In this document: positions 34,801-48,486 of the stretch, piece by piece | Numbering within the stretch: the first letter of the stretch is position 1 | Layout of the letters: every line of letters begins with the position of its first letter | Source of the DNA: Stenogyne calaminthoides | Lineage: Eukaryota; Streptophyta; Magnoliopsida; Lamiales; Lamiaceae | Direction of reading: 5' to 3' | DNA length: 64,000 nt | Assembly (NCBI GenBank): GCA_037126765.1 | Contig: JBBCBC010000012.1 | Coordinates: 11,408,001 to 11,472,000, forward strand | Notes under the pieces: generated by a model | The model's input: only the letters and a program-made list of their open reading frames with translations | Databases searched by the model: none | What the model was told of the DNA's origin: nothing | Program-made: the position numbers and the translations under genes

Positions 34801-35639
34801 AGTGGGAGAAATTCGAGACGTGTTTCTTCAAGATCAAGCCAAGAAAAATCAAACCATGACAATTGGATAATTTGTGCCCATTATGTTTATTTTTCTGTTT
34901 TGCTTGATTTATTTGTGCTATCTTATGCTTTATTTAATTTGTTTAAATGTGTTTTTGCATGAGAGTTGCCCAAATGGAAAAATCTCACCTTCAAAATTAC
35001 TAAGTATGTTTAAATAATTAATTGACAATTTTATTCCGGATGATAAAATTTAATTAATTTTGACCTCCATGATTTATTTATTTGTGAATTCTTTTGGAGA
35101 AATTCCCCCAACGGGATGGTCAAAAGAAAGCTTTCACATGAATGAATTCCAAACGGATGATTGTGGTTTATTACTAGTGGCGACGATGAACCTCCCAACG
35201 AGGCTCGTTCAAAGCGAAATAATAATCCTGTATTTAATCATGGTTATTACTTAGGTATAAAATTGATATGCATATACTTCCCCAAAGTCCCTGTCAATTT
35301 TATATTGGTCAAGTGGGAGCCAACTATTAATCTGGATATTAAAGGTTTATAATTGTTTCTTGTTTGTAACTTTCTTGAATGTGTTTAAATAATGACCCAC
35401 CCAACGGCTTATTTAAAACTGTTTTGAGATGTTAGGCGATACATGTTCATTTTTTTTTTTTGAGATTTTAAATATGATGCATGTGATTGAATCTTGTGAT
35501 ATACTTGTCTTTATTGCATATAGTTGTTTATTTGATTCGAAGATGTCGTTACCTTTTAATCCACTGTTATTATACTTAAAGTCAATACAATATGTATGGA
35601 AACTGTATTGGAAACGGAAAAATTATAATTGTCCTAACT

Positions 35640-36175
35640 GCACAAAAGCACAAGTGGATTCTTGACACACCAAAATCAGATGAGCCAACTGAAGAGTCAA
35701 AACATGCGGGACTCGTCAGATCACCTTGCGAGAGATGTTGTCGCTGAAAATGGTGGAGGACAAACCCGTAAGGGATTACGTCCTCAAAATAGATGGCCCA
35801 TCTGAACAAACTTGAGATTCTGAGTGCAGATTATGATCTGGAGACTCAGATGAATTTGGTACTTCACTCTACCCAAAAAAGTTTTTGAGCATTTTGGCCT
35901 CGCTAGCTAATTTGGTGCAAGCTTTTGGTCTCGGCAGAAATGATGATAAGGCACCAAACTCAAGCTTTGACGGCAAGTGGTCCGTCTTCATCTTCTAGGC
36001 CAAGGGTAGGCAAGATAAAGAAATGGACCAAAGGCCATAAGCAATAAAACTCAACTGTTGCCAAGGGCAATGGTAAGATGAGGAATGCTTGTTGTGTCAA
36101 GGAAAATCCAAAGAGGAAGTGCTTAAGCTGCGGTGAGAAAGGACAATGGAGGTTTTGCCTGTTCCAACCCCAAAA
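35640..36175 (+). pseudogene. gag remnant of element B
   Basis: Copia Gag pieces are visible in shifting frames: LREMLSLKMVEDKPVRDYV, then ILSADYDLETQMNLVLHS, then a broken CCHC zinc knuckle (KCLSCGEKGQW) in which the expected His is Gln and the last Cys is lost to a frameshift. Intact Gag would package the RNA into virus-like particles. Confidence 0.75.
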
Positions 36176-36184
36176 GGGATGGAC

Positions 36185-37510
36185 AGAAAGGTAATTCTCA
36201 CGCACTAGTTGTTGAAACTTGTTTAGCGGCGTATACTTCTCATTCGTGGGTGGTTGATAAAAGATCCACTAATCATGTTGGCTTCACGGGTTCAAACGGA
36301 CCTGACAACTTAGTGGGAGTGAGATCCTCATCACACAGCATGACATCTTCTGAGTGGCGGTGAAGCGATGGGAGAAGTGCACCTATCTTTTGAAGATAAA
36401 GTTTTTTTTGAGATTATCTTTATGTTCCCAGTTTTAGAAAGAATTCACTTTCAATTTCTAAAATTCGATTAAAGGACACTAAGTTTCTTCTAATAAGAAT
36501 GACATCATTTCTTGAAATGATGAGTGTATCTGATACATGGACATTGATGGAAAATCTCTATACAATTAATCAGGCACACCACTCACAAAAATGCATCCTA
36601 TAACACATCAACTATTTCCGACAAAAGAAAATGTGAACGAAACACTTCTTTGGCATCTAAGATTGGGTCATATAAATCCAAAGAGGATCCAAAGGTTGGT
36701 AAAAGACGGTTCACTAGAGTGTCTCCAAGTTGAACCAATTCCAACCTGCGAATCATGTTTGGAGGGTAATATGACCAAGAGGGCATTTGGAGCCAAGGGG
36801 ATAGGGCCAAAGAAGTGTTAGAGATCGTTCACACAGATGTATGTGGTCCAATGTCAACCAAAGCAAGATGAGGTTATGAGTATTTTTATTGATAATTACT
36901 CAAGGTACGGTTACATTTTCCTTATGAAGCATAAATCTGAGACCTTTGAGAAATTCAAAGAATTTAAGGCTCAAACAGAGAATCATAGGGAAAAATGTAT
37001 CAAGTCTCTACGATCTGATCGTGGAGGCGAATACCTCAGTGATGAGTTTTTGAACTACTTATCTGATGAAGGGATTGTATCGACTCATCGCATCGGAACC
37101 CCTCAACAAAAGCGGGTTTTGAGCGACAAAATCAATTCTTTTAGAAATGGTTAGATCAATGATGAGTTATGAGGATCTTCCCGAGTCGTTCTGGGGTTAT
37201 GCCTTGGAAACATCGGCTTACATTCTGAACTTGGTGCTATCCAAATCGATTCCCGAAAATCCCAAAGAATTGTGGACGGTAAGAAGCCTAGTATGATACA
37301 CATGAGAATTTGGGGGTGTTAACTCACGTGTTGGACAAGGAAGTCGATAAATTGGATCCTCGATCGAAATTAAAATTTGTTTGTAGGATACCCCGAGGAA
37401 CAAAAAGGGTGTATGTTCTATGGTCCCAAGATCAAAAGGTGGTCATCGGCACCCACTTTAGATTTTTGAAAGAAGACTATATGAACCAAAACCGAAACCC
37501 GAAGTGAGAT
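36185..37510 (+). pseudogene. Protease, GAG-pre-integrase and integrase remnants of element B
   Basis: The protease core is seen as SHSWVVDKRSTNHV, where the D-S/T-G active site is altered. GAG-pre-integrase follows at 36591-36821 with LWHLRLGHINPKRI and a zinc-binding CESCLEGNMTKR. The integrase catalytic core shows FIDNYSRYGYIFLMKHKSE and SLRSDRGGEYLSDEFL, then STHRIGTPQQK, before breaking near 37150. The downstream integrase part resumes at 37310 (LDKEVDKLDPRSKLKFV). Confidence 0.85.
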
Positions 37511-37689
37511 TACCTTAAATGAGCTTAGAGGGCAAACCTCGGTGCCAACCATACTAGATGATATACCAAACGATACGCTTTCAACCGAGAGCCTCGTCGT
37601 AGTGGGAGGGTTGTTAGAAACGGACCCGAGAGATTAGGTGGGAATAGGAGAGTCCTCGGACTTGATTCCCGGACAAGACGAATCGGACC

Positions 37690-39252
37690 CCATGGACATA
37701 TGACCAGGCACTCCAGGAAAAGGATGCAGATTCTTGGCAAACAACAATGAAAGCCGAAATGAGTTCTATGTTTCATAATAGAATGTGGGAGCTAGTCGAA
37801 CCACTTAATGGGGGTCAAACCCATTGGATGCAAGTGGGTATATAAGAGGAAAAAAGAGGACCGGACGGGAAGGTTGAAACCTTTAAAGCAAGACTAGTGG
37901 CGAAAGGTTATACTTAGAAAGAAGGGATCGATTATGAGGAAACTTTTTCGCCCGTAGCCATGCTTAAGTCCATCCGTATTCTCTTATCGATTCTTCAAAG
38001 ATTTCGACTTTGAAATCGGCAAATGGATGTCAAGACGACTTTCCTTAACTAAGTCTTGATGAAGAGATCTATATGCAACAACCCCAAGGTTTCATTGAAA
38101 CAGGCCAAGAACACCTAGTTTGTAAGCTCAAGAGGTCCATTTACGGACTCAAACAGGCATCCAGAGCTTGGAACCAATGTTTTGATCATGTTATAAAGTC
38201 TTATGGGTTCAATCAAAACGAGTTGGAAAGTTGTGTGTATAAGAAGCGTGTCGGAACTGCATTGGTATTCTTAGTACTATACGTAGACGACATTTTGATA
38301 ATCGGGAACGATGTGAAGATGTTATCAGACGTAAGGGCATGGCTTTCAAAACAGTTTGATATGAAAGACTTAGGGAAAGCCGGACACATCCTTGGGATCA
38401 AGATAACTCGAGATCGCAGGAAAAGGATGATCGGGTTATCGCAAGTTTCATACATAGACACTGTCTTGAAACTCTTCAGCATGCAAGATTCCAAGAAAGG
38501 ATTCGTACCTTTCAGACTTGGAATCCATCTATCCAAGAAAGTGTTCCCTAAGACGAAAAAGGAGATAGATGACATGAAAAGTATTCCTTGTGCTTCGGCT
38601 GTCGGAAACCTTATGTATGCATTGCTGTGTACGAGACCGAATATCTGCTTTGCCGTAGACATGGTGGTAAGATATCAAAGTAACCCAAGGAAAGAGCATT
38701 GGACGACAGTTAAAAACATTCTGAAGTGTCTGAAAAGAACTCGGGATAGAATGTTGATTTATCAGTCAGATACTCCAATCCCCATCGGCTACACGGACTC
38801 GGATTTCCAATCAGACTTAGATTCCAGAAATTATCTGCCTCAGTTAGTGTGGTTCCATTTGGGAAGTGTAGCCATCAAATGGACGAGTGTGAAGCAGAAA
38901 TGCATCACTGACTCAACTATGGAAGTCGGGTAAGAAGCTGCCTGTGAAGCAGTGAAAGAGCCGATTGGGCTCTAGATCTTCTTAGTGGACTTGGATGGTG
39001 TTCTGAATTTTGTCTAGCAATATCTGCTAGGGGCAGTTGCAAATTCAAGAGAACCAAGAGTCCACGAGTCAAACAAGCACATTAAAGGAAAGACATCTTA
39101 TACGAGAAATCGTTAAGAGAGGAGATATAGATGTGGCAAAGATAGCGTCTGAGGACAGTCTAGCAGATCCATTCACAAAGAGTCTGCCTCTGAATACATT
39201 CGAGAGACATGTGGGTGGAATGGGTGTCAAGACCGTTGCCAATCTGCTTTGA
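37690..39252 (+). pseudogene. Reverse transcriptase and RNase H remnants of element B
   Basis: The N-terminal RT part (37690-38070) is scattered over frames. A long open stretch, 38073-38933, carries KRSIYGLKQASRAWN, the polymerase motif LYVDDILIIGND (YVDD) and an RNase H start (IGYTDSDFQSD). A stop at 38931 interrupts RNase H, whose C-terminal part lies at 39037-39252 (ASEDSLADPFTKSLP). Order and motifs are those of Ty1/copia. Confidence 0.9.
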
Positions 39253-39362
39253 GTATAAGTGGGATAAATTATTAGGTTCGTGTAGGTGACATTAGATGTC
39301 ACGGACTACGCGAGACATGTTGTAGTATACTTAAAAGCAGACTTTGAGTATAAGTGGGAGAT

Positions 39363-41315
39363 TGTTGGGATTATACTGGAAAGTATACTTTTACTTTGTA
39401 TAATCAAAACTGAATTTCCAGACTTATTTGCTAAAATAAATTGTTTATCACTGATGCTTTAAATATTATTGAATGTTACATATATTTACTGCATAACTGT
39501 TCAATAAGATGTACGTGTTACATTGTAGTTAATTTAGTGATACCAGATCACCGAAGATTAAATTAACAGTCCCTTGTAACTAAAAATACGTTATTCACAA
39601 CCTAGATGGAAATGAACAACCCAATCGTGAAAGGTTGAAGTGTAAGGCTCAGATTGGCTTGTCTTGACCAAGAGATTACACTAGTGCATGACTGATGCAC
39701 TGAATAGGACCTACATGAGGATAAATTCTTCAGAACTGAACAAGGAAGAATTAGACCTCAGTGGTTCGTTATTTCTTAACCTTCGTTCCTTAAATAGGAT
39801 CACGTGGGATTGGTAACTATTGCTTTGACTTATCATGGGTAGCGAATCAATGAGATTCAATACTTTTTATCTTGGACAATATTATTAGTCACATGTGATT
39901 GCTAAGATTTAATACTGAAGAATCGTTAATGTGCAAATCGCTTGTTTGATTTGCCCCTCGAGGTTCATAAGCTTTATCATACAAAATCTTGCAAGTGGAA
40001 TTAGTTTCCTGATGGATAATAATGTTGAACCGTTCCTTGACCAAGGATAAAAGATATTAATTAATGGAAAGCTATTTCAAAGGGCTTGAATTAATTAATG
40101 GGCTAGATAATCTTAAACACGGAAATAATGACCCGGAGCCATATTGGACCGTAATATGGGTTAAGATGGATAGTCTGCAATATTAATTATGTAGTGGGAT
40201 TAATTAATATTTATGGGCTTGAATAATATTGTGGCTCAATATTAGATATTCAAGGTCCATTAGAAGATCCAATCTTAATTCTCCTAAAGGCCCCCTGAGT
40301 AGCCCAACATATAGTCCAATAACTGAAAAAGGTGATTAAAATAAAATAAATATTGTTGCTTAATTTTTCCTAATATTTCGAAAATTATGGATAAAGTTGG
40401 GAGAAAGATTTTCTTTGAATTTTGTTATGGAATGAAGATATGTATTCTTGGAATACAAGATTATCTCATTAAATTCAAGAAATCTCCCACTTGGTTATTC
40501 ATAGTGATATTTTTGAAAATTTTGAAATATAGTGGGCAAGAAAGATTTTCTTGATTTTCTTGAAAAGATATTATGGAAGATATGTATTTCTTGAAATACA
40601 AGAATATCTCATAAATTCAAGAAGATCCAAATCTTGGAATCTTGCACATAAATTTCGAAAATTCCATAATAATAGAGAAGGTGGGATTTTTGTGGAATAT
40701 TATAATTATGGGAAAAAGAATATAGGAGATATATTCAAGATCTCTTGGAGATCAAGAAAAGGTTTTCCCACATTATTTTATCACTAAATTTTCGTCCCCC
40801 TCTCCTCTATAAATAAGGGATGAATTGTTCATTCCCAGTGACACACGAAAAAATTGGTTTTTCGGAAAAATATCAGCGTCGATAAAATATCAAATATTTT
40901 GTAACGTCGACAGATTGTATTTTTTTTGAAAAATGACAATTGTGAGTAATGTACAATTCCATGTGCTGGAAAAATTAGTAAATCCACAAAGGTGGTGCAA
41001 CATATTTTATTTTCCTTTTGTTAAATCGTTCACAAGAATCCTTCCACCGGATAGTCGACCGAGGGCTAAGGGAATACTTGGGAAGTCCTTACGGTTAGTC
41101 TATTCAGCCACACCGTTGCCATCCCAAGAGGTACGTTCACGTAAACTCGTAGAATTCCGCATGCGTAGGTGTTACGTGAATTATTATATGCATGATATGT
41201 TGTTGGATTATTATTTGAATTAATATAGGATTAATTCATGCTAGTAATATTTAAAGAATTAAATTTGTATTTAAATATTCACCCTGAATAGATCTGTGCA
41301 ACTTATTCCCCAACA
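39363..41315 (+). repeat. 3' LTR of element B
   Basis: 1953 bp, collinear with the 5' LTR including the segment of about 130 bp missing from the solo copy. Scattered substitutions and small indels relative to the 5' LTR (for example near 39920-40150) show that time has passed since insertion. Confidence 0.93.
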
Positions 41316-42251
41316 AATTTAACATGTGTAATTCTTAAGCATAACATGTGTGTTATATCCAAACAACATTACAATTTAAATTTATGAATAAATACCTTGC
41401 CTTATTGTCTTTTGAACTTGCTGTATCTCTTCATCTTGTTGCATCCCTGAAAAAATTTAGAATAATTAGAAATAGAAATCCAGATTCCAATAAAAGCGAG
41501 TATTAAGCAACCTCGTGGGCATTCAAGTCGACGCCCGACATATCAATCCGAAAGCTTTCTTGGGTTAAGGCTTTTGCTAAATATTATGCAGCCAGAGAAC
41601 AACTACTAACATGGCTACAAGCATATCAAGTTTTCTATTTGCTTATATTATATATTTGGTCACTCATGCTCGCAGAGTTGTTAGCAAATAAATCGATCCA
41701 GCCAACATCAATTTGCTAGCTATAGAAATCCCTGATGGTAAATCTAAATATATATTGTGAATGAGCATTTAAAAATCATAAAATTTTGAAAAGCATGACC
41801 AACAACATACATTAACACACAAACCTTGAGAACATTTTAAATGGAGCATCAAAATCAATTCCACTTCCTCTACATTTGGAACTGGACAGAATCCCATTTG
41901 GTCCCAAATTATCCCGATCATTGGAACTACAGAAGTAATTATCTCCATACAAATTAGGGCTGTTTTTTTTTAAAACGAAGAACATTTTATCACACTTAAT
42001 ACTGGACAAAAAAAAAAAAAAAAGAAGAAGGAAAAAAAAAAATAGATGTAAATACAAAAAAGGGCAAAACACACTTACCGTTGACCTGAAACTTCCTCTT
42101 CCCCATCACGGCCCTTCTCGGTCGGTTCCCCTGCCCCTCCTCGCAACTCTCACTATCACGGCGACATTGCCTCCATAGGTTATTACTCTCAATCTTGATA
42201 GGGAGACAATTTTTAAGGGGAGGGAGAGAGTTGTATAAAGAATGTGAAAAG
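41316..42251 (-). other. Possible exons of an unidentified minus-strand gene
   Basis: Three segments look exon-like on the minus strand. One (42075-42190) ends MGKRKFQVN followed by a GTAAGT donor. The second (about 41830-41965) sits between an AAACAG acceptor and an AAG/GTTTGT donor and reads NLYGDNYFCSSNDRDNLG. The third (about 41398-41447) sits between TTTTTCAG and AAG/GTATTT and can read MQQDEEIQQVQKTIRQ. The reading phases I could assign do not join cleanly, and I do not recognise a family. If a gene exists, element B would lie in one of its introns or at its 3' side. Confidence 0.25.
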
Positions 42252-43827
42252 TGTTAGTGTTAGTGTCCTAGAGACAATCTATTGAAAGGACATAATACTC
42301 GATGATATTCAGTTTGACTTAATATTATAGTTCATTTAATATTAATATATGGCAATACACTTGTTTGAATATTATGTTTGATTGTTTGCATTTATTCATG
42401 CAAGTGTTCCCATGAGTCATTGCTGTCATTGAGGTTGTGAGAACTCAGATGACTTAAGCATGATTCTCAAATAGCCTCGATCAAGGATCATCAAGAATGA
42501 GATATTGATGATGCAATGGAGATTGGTGTGCGATCTGCATCATACTCTTAGAGAGTATAGTAAGATCTCACTTACTACGAGATACTAGCTAGGTATCTCA
42601 TGATGGATGCACAAATACAGGGTATTGGTATACCCATCCGAGAAATCGTTTGATGTATTTCCACTATATGTGTCTAGGGGTGTCTCGGTTAGTGGGAGCG
42701 ATGCGATACTCCTTTGACTTGAGGTCAATACGCACGACATGTGTGGAGTGATGAACTTTGACCATGACCAACGCTTGCACCCTTCCATGGGTAGATACGA
42801 CTTGGATTGAGTTCATCACGAAGTGCATGTGCGTGGTAGTTGAGCCAAGAATAGAATTCATTCCTCAATGTGGATTTAGAGAAAATACACATCTTCTCAT
42901 CATAATTGGATCAAAGTTATCGGCCGATGCACGTCAACTTAGACTTTGTGGCTAAGTGTGACATACATGATCAATTAGTGATTATAGATAATATGATTAA
43001 GTTATTTGAATAGACACTTCATCATGTTCAAGACTTAATCGAGTATTCGCGAATGAAATGAGGAAATTGTAATAGCTCATGTTTCAGTTACAGGTAGTTG
43101 CACGTTTCTCGCAACGTACCTCATATATTGAGAATGTCTGATTTATTGTCTAGACTTCAATTAAGATCGTTAGTTTGACTAATCGCTCGATATATGAGGA
43201 CATATGGGTCACACAACAAGTAGTTCCCTTTTACGGATTATAGTTGGTTGATTAAATGTTGAATTGGATTTAATATTTAATTTATGGAGAATTAATTAAT
43301 AATAGATTAATTTAGAATTAATTATTATTAATGTTTAATTAAATTAGATTTAATTAAATAGGATTCCCAATATATATATATGGAATCAAATCCGTAGAGA
43401 TTTTACATATATGAGAATTAAATCCATAGAGATTTTATATGTGGGAAATAAATCTGAGAGATTTATTTAAATAAAGATTAGTGATTTTATTTCCCAATCA
43501 GGTTAGCTTAAGATTTAAGATGGGTCTTCCCTATATATATGAGCACATGAGAATTCACAAACAACGTTAATTCATATTTTCTCCATAAAATCTAGAATAA
43601 AAATTTTCCTAGCAAATTCCGTCTCAGATTCAACGCTGACAAATCTGTGCAAGTCCGTGAATGGGGATTACGTGGATACCATAATAGAGAAATATGCGTA
43701 CGGTTTACTGTAAGGTTTCTGTTTATGTTTATACGTATTCAATTATGCAATTACGTGTTCGTTGTTGGTGAACTATTTATATCCGCTGCGCATGTATTAT
43801 GTGTTTACGTGCCTCTAAATTCTAACA
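42252..43827 (+). mobile_element. Probable solo LTR (copia-like)
   Basis: It begins TGTTAGTGTTAGTGTCC and ends TTCTAACA, giving TGTTAG...CTAACA termini. The flanks AAAAG and AGAAG match at four of five positions. Near the 3' part there is a promoter-like CTATATATATGAGCAC (about 43530), followed by a leader-like stretch. No second LTR or internal region is present in the window. Confidence 0.6.
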
Positions 43828-45207
43828 AGAAGACATATGCGTAGAGATAGGTTTTAATTGTAATTAAAATATTAAGTAAAATAAATTAAAACTAAATAAT
43901 AATAGTGGATGCAGGGTTAAAACGGTACAACCCTTAAAATAAAGAGGGGTAGATTTGGAAAAAAATGTTTCTCAAATGCAAGCCACTTTTAATATACACT
44001 ACAAAAAAGGCTGGTTTTAAGGACGGTTTTTAGCGACGGTCGATAATTGCGACGGTTTTGTCGACGGATTTGTTCAGACGGTCAAAGTCATCGATTTAGC
44101 GACGGTTTTCAAAACGATTTAGCGACGATTCTTTCGAATCAGGTTGGGTCGGGTTGAATCGGGTCACTTAGCTACGATTTATCGATGGTTTAGAACCGTC
44201 GCTAAGTGATGTACGGGGACACGAGGCATCTCGACACTTGGCCCACCGCACCCAGGGCGGTTAGCGACGGTGTTTCGAATATATCGACGGTTGTACCGTC
44301 TCTATTAACGACGGTTTTTAAAAACCGTCGCTAAATTTGATTATATAAACAATCCCACAACATTCTTTCAACATTTTTTTCGCAAATTCGGAGTCGTCCC
44401 GCCGCCGTATTTCGTTCGTTATTGCTGTCGTGAACATTCCACCAATTAAACGATAATCGTACCGTCGCACTCTTCAATCTGACGGTAATTTCTTGCTTTT
44501 TACCGTTCTTTTTCAAATTGTTATATATATATATTTATATATTATTTAAATATATATATATATATATATATTTATTTATATTATTTAAATATATATATAT
44601 ATATTAATATATATTTTCGATATATATATATATTTTGAAATTATATATTAATAATATCTATATATATTGTTAGAAATTGTAAGAAATTAGACTAGTTCCG
44701 CTCAAAAATTGTTAGAATTGTTAGATTGCTGGTTGAATAGGATGAGTTTAGAATTGTTGGAAATATATTAATAATTCCGCTAAAAATTGTTAGAAATTAG
44801 ACTAGTTAAATATTATAATTGTTAGAATTGTTAGATTGTTGGTTGAATAGGATGAGTTTAAAATAATACAATCGAAACTCTGTCGAAATTATTTGTAAAT
44901 ATTAGATAATATTACTTGTATATATGTGTTAAATTAGTTTTATAGTATTACTTGTATATGCATGTTAAATTAGTTTTATAGTATTTCTTGTATATGCCTG
45001 TTTAATTAGTTTAGCTAGTCTAGTTAGAAATTAGACTAGTTAGATATTATAATTGTTAGAATTGTTAGATTGTTGGTTGAATAGGATGGGTTTAAAATAA
45101 TACAGTCGAAACTCTGTCGAAATTTAGGTGCGATTTTAATTAATTAATTAATAGTTTTAATTATGTAATTTATGTCAAATGACATTCATATTTTTTTATA
45201 TAATGCA

Positions 45208-46838
45208 GATGAACACTACACGTGCTAGTGATAGTGGTCGCGGCAGCGGCAACGACGGCGGCCGAGGTAGCGGCAGCAGCGGTGGCCGGGGCAACGACGG
45301 TGGTCGAGGCGAAGGTAGTGTTCCTCAGAGCACTAGGAGGAAGAGGATCCTTCGACCGACGGTGAACCTGCACCCACCCGCTCCCGCCGGGTCCAGCTCG
45401 CAGAACCCACCACCGACAGGGGCATCTCCAGGAGGGTCGAGCTCAAGTTCGGCCTCTGTTCATCATGGCTCGACACCCAATGCTCGTTTAGCGATCGACT
45501 TGAGAGCGGGAAAGTGAGTTATAATTTACTTTTATTTATTAATTTGTTTAGTTATACAGTTACTTATTTAATTATACTTATTAATTTTTTATATTGTTAT
45601 TTCAGCATCATACCCGGTCACGAGGCTGCCGCTATAGCCACCAGCTCCATCTTGCAAGTTGGAATTGCCATGGGGGACACAACTAGAAAGGAGTGCCTGA
45701 ATCCCACCGCCAGCTCTACTTCGACGAGTTTAGGGTACGTACAATAATTAATTACTAAAAGTATTCATAATTATTTATTTTAATTAAATACAATAAAGTT
45801 TGTGTTAATGAAATTCAAAAACAGACGAAGTGTGGAGAGGATAGGACCTCGGCCGATTTTTATGGTCCGTTCAAAAAGCTTGCCCAAGTCCGGTACAAAG
45901 ACTTGCTGTATAGGTGGCACGCCGCGTGGAAGAATGAAGGGCTGGATATGACGGACGGCATGGATCCTGGCGTCTGGGGGTCGATTGTGGCTGTGTGGAG
46001 CGATCCCGCTTATCAGGAGATGTGCCGGAAGAATCGCGAAAACCGCATGAGCCAGTACGGAGTGGATGGGGGCGTCGCTGTGCATAAGACCGGATCCCGG
46101 TCAATTCTGGAGCACCAAATGGCGGATGTAAGTAATTAAAACATATTAATATTTAATTCTATAAGTTCATAATTAATTTTAATACGTGTATTTGTTAACA
46201 GGAACTACGACTCGGACGCCCTCTAGACGCTCTGGAGACGTTGGCACTCGGCCACCCCTACGAAGAGGAGACAAGGACCTCCACCACCGCAGCACCCACA
46301 TGCACATAAGTAATTTAATTATAATATTGTATTTCGTAATTACTAACCTGCTCATGCATGTTGCTTGTCTCATGTATATAATATTTTTTTTATAGAGAAC
46401 CGTGCGAGAAAGGATTGAAGCAGCCACCTAGGCCCAAGCCTCCGCCTCAGGTGATGATAATCCACCACCTCCTCCGATTAATTTGAATCGGATCTATGTG
46501 GAGGAGGCCGGGGTCACTAGACAGCGGGTCCTTGGGTTCGGTAGGTTGTCTCCCATCATAATCACGGAGATGCAACCCTACTCGTCTCAGACCTCTATTC
46601 TTGACACAAGACCGCCAGCGATCCGCAGGAGAGTTGAAGCAGAGAGGCGGTGGCCAGGCGGTGGCGAGATCGAGAGAAGAAAAATCAATGGAAGTGGCAG
46701 CGGCTTGCATCCGCTCTGGCCGTTCAAATGGGTTGCTCACCGGATTATTTCCTTCACACCATTAATTTCGAGGACGATGGCGGTCGTGGTGGTGGCAGCG
46801 GTGGCCTTGTGATTGGCGGTGGTCGTGGTGGCTACTGA
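45208..46838 (+). pseudogene. CACTA TnpA-like / Transposase_24-type gene, probably decayed
   Basis: Exon 1 (45208-45513) encodes a Gly/Ser/Arg-rich start (MNTTRASDSGRGSGNDGG) and ends at a GTGAGT donor. Exon 2 starts at 45606 after TTTCAG, reading IIPGHEAAAIATSS. Exon 3 (45825-46127) holds the recognisable core: DFYGPFKKLAQVRYKD, LLYRWHAAWKNEGL and AVHKTGSRSILEHQMAD, as in plant En/Spm accessory proteins. Exon 4 starts at 46202. Later pieces read IYVEEAGVTRQRVLGFG and ALAVQMGCSPDYFLHTINFE, with a Gly-rich tail. Exon 4 runs into a stop and the last two pieces are in different frames, so the copy is likely broken or my exon model is incomplete. Such proteins bind the sub-terminal repeats at the element ends. 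Confidence 0.7.
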
Positions 46839-47185
46839 TGGCGAGCGCAATTGGTCGCGATGGCGATGGCGGTCGTGGCGGTGGTCGTCGTCTTTGGTGG
46901 TGGTGGCGATGGCGATGGCGGGCGGCAAAGTCGAAAATAAATGACGGCGGTGGTGGTGGTGGTGGCTTGGATGATATTGGTGACTTCGACCCTGATAATT
47001 TGTTTTTTCATACTAATTTGGGTGAGGATGAGGATAATTATTATCTGAATCGGTGATTGGAGGGATAATCTGAACAATTTACTTTGTTTTTATTTTTTTT
47101 TGTATTTTGTTTTCATCGACATTTTTTTTTAATTTTTATTGTGAATTATGTTTGCCTAATGTTTATATCGTTTATTTTTTTCTAT

Positions 47186-48486
47186 TGTTTAATAGAAAAG
47201 TATAACTTTTTTAATAAAAAAATATAACTTGTTTAAATAGAAAAGTATAACTTGTTAAATAGAAAAGTATAACTTGTTAAATAGAAAAGTATAACTTGTT
47301 TAATAGAAAAGTATTACTTGTTAAATAGAAAAGCATTACTTGTTAAATAGAAAAGTATAACTTGTTTAAATAGAAAAGTATAACTTGTTAAATAGAAAAG
47401 TATAACTTGTTAAATAGAAAAGTATAACTTGTTAAATAGAAAAGTATAACTTGTTAAATAGAAAAGTATTACTTGTTTAAATAGAAAAGTATAACTTGTT
47501 AAATAGAAAAGTATAACTTGTTAAATAGAAAAGTATAACTTGTTTAAATAGAAAAGTATTACTTGATTAAATAGAAAAGTATAACTTGTTAAATAGAAAA
47601 GTATAACTTGATTAAATAGAAAAGTATAACTTGTTAAATAGAAAAGTATAACTTGTTAAATAGAAAAGTATAACTTGTTTAATAGAAAAGTATTACTTGT
47701 TTAAATAGAAAAGTATAACTTGTTAAATAGAAAAATATATAACTTGTTAAATAGAAAAGTATAACTTGTTAAATAGAAAAGTATAACTTGTTTAAATAGA
47801 AATGTATTACTTGATTAAATAGAAAAGTATAACTTGTTAAATAGAAAAGTATAACTTGATTAAATAGAAAAGTATAACTTGTTAAATAGAAAAGTATAAC
47901 TTGTTTAATAGAAAAGTATAACTTGTTTAAATAGAAAAGTATTACTTGATTAAATAGAAAAGTATAATTTGTTAAATAGAAAAGTATAACTTGATTAAAT
48001 AGAAAAATATAACTTGTTTAAATAGAAAAGTATAACTTGATTAATAGAAAAGTATAACTTGTTTAAATAGAAAAGTATTACTTGATTAAATAGAAAAGTA
48101 TAATTTGTTAAATAGAAAAGTATAACTTATTAAATAGAAAAGTATAACTTGTTAAATAGAAAAGTATAACTTGTTTAAATAGAAAAGTATTACTTGATTA
48201 AACAGAAAAGTATAACTTGTTAAATAGAAGAGTATAACTTGTTAAATAGAAAAGTATAACTTGTTAAACAGAAAAGTATAACTTGTTTAAATAGAAAAAT
48301 ATTACTTGATTATATAGAAAAGTATAACTTGTTAAATAGAAAAGTATAACTTGTTAAATTGAAAAGTATAACTTGTTTAAATAGAAAAATATTACTTGAT
48401 TAAATAGAAAAATATAACTTGTTAAATAGAAAAATATAACTTGATTAAATAGGAAAGTATAACTTGTTAAATAGAAAAGTATAACT
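47186..48486 (+). repeat. 22-bp minisatellite, main block (~58 copies)
   Basis: A continuous tandem array of TAACTTGTTAAATAGAAAAG-type units. Unit length is 22-23 bp because GTTAAATAG alternates with GTTTAAATAG and GATTAAATAG. Higher-order runs of variants recur. It continues at 50552-50870 beyond the LINE insertion. Confidence 0.95.

Larger units (their letters stand above)
31999..41315 (+). mobile_element. Full-length Ty1/copia element B, degenerate, TSD AATTT
   Basis: LTRs at 31999-33947 and 39363-41315 start TGTTGGGATTATACTGG and end CCCCAACA. The TSD AATTT is perfect (31994-31998, 41316-41320). PBS TGGTATCAGAGCC lies at 33950-33962, and a polypurine tract (AAGTGGGAGA) abuts the 3' LTR. 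Domain order gag, protease, integrase, reverse transcriptase, RNase H defines copia. Every coding domain has stops or frameshifts, so it cannot act on its own. The LTRs are similar but carry scattered differences. Confidence 0.95.

Noticed and set aside
34249..34962. Long overlapping frames on both strands in the element B leader
   Set aside because: They come from GC-rich composition with few stops; Arg/Ala/Gly-rich text with no family motifs and no start context.
38213..38662. Minus-strand 149-residue frame
   Set aside because: Antisense shadow of the reverse transcriptase region.
46737..47077. Frames rich in Thr/Ala/Ile or Trp/Arg around the Gly-rich tail of the TnpA-like gene
   Set aside because: They are shadows of GGT/GGC repeats in other frames.
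47186..48486. CRISPR array
   Set aside because: Units are contiguous with no unique spacers, and the context is a plant CACTA transposon; it is a minisatellite.
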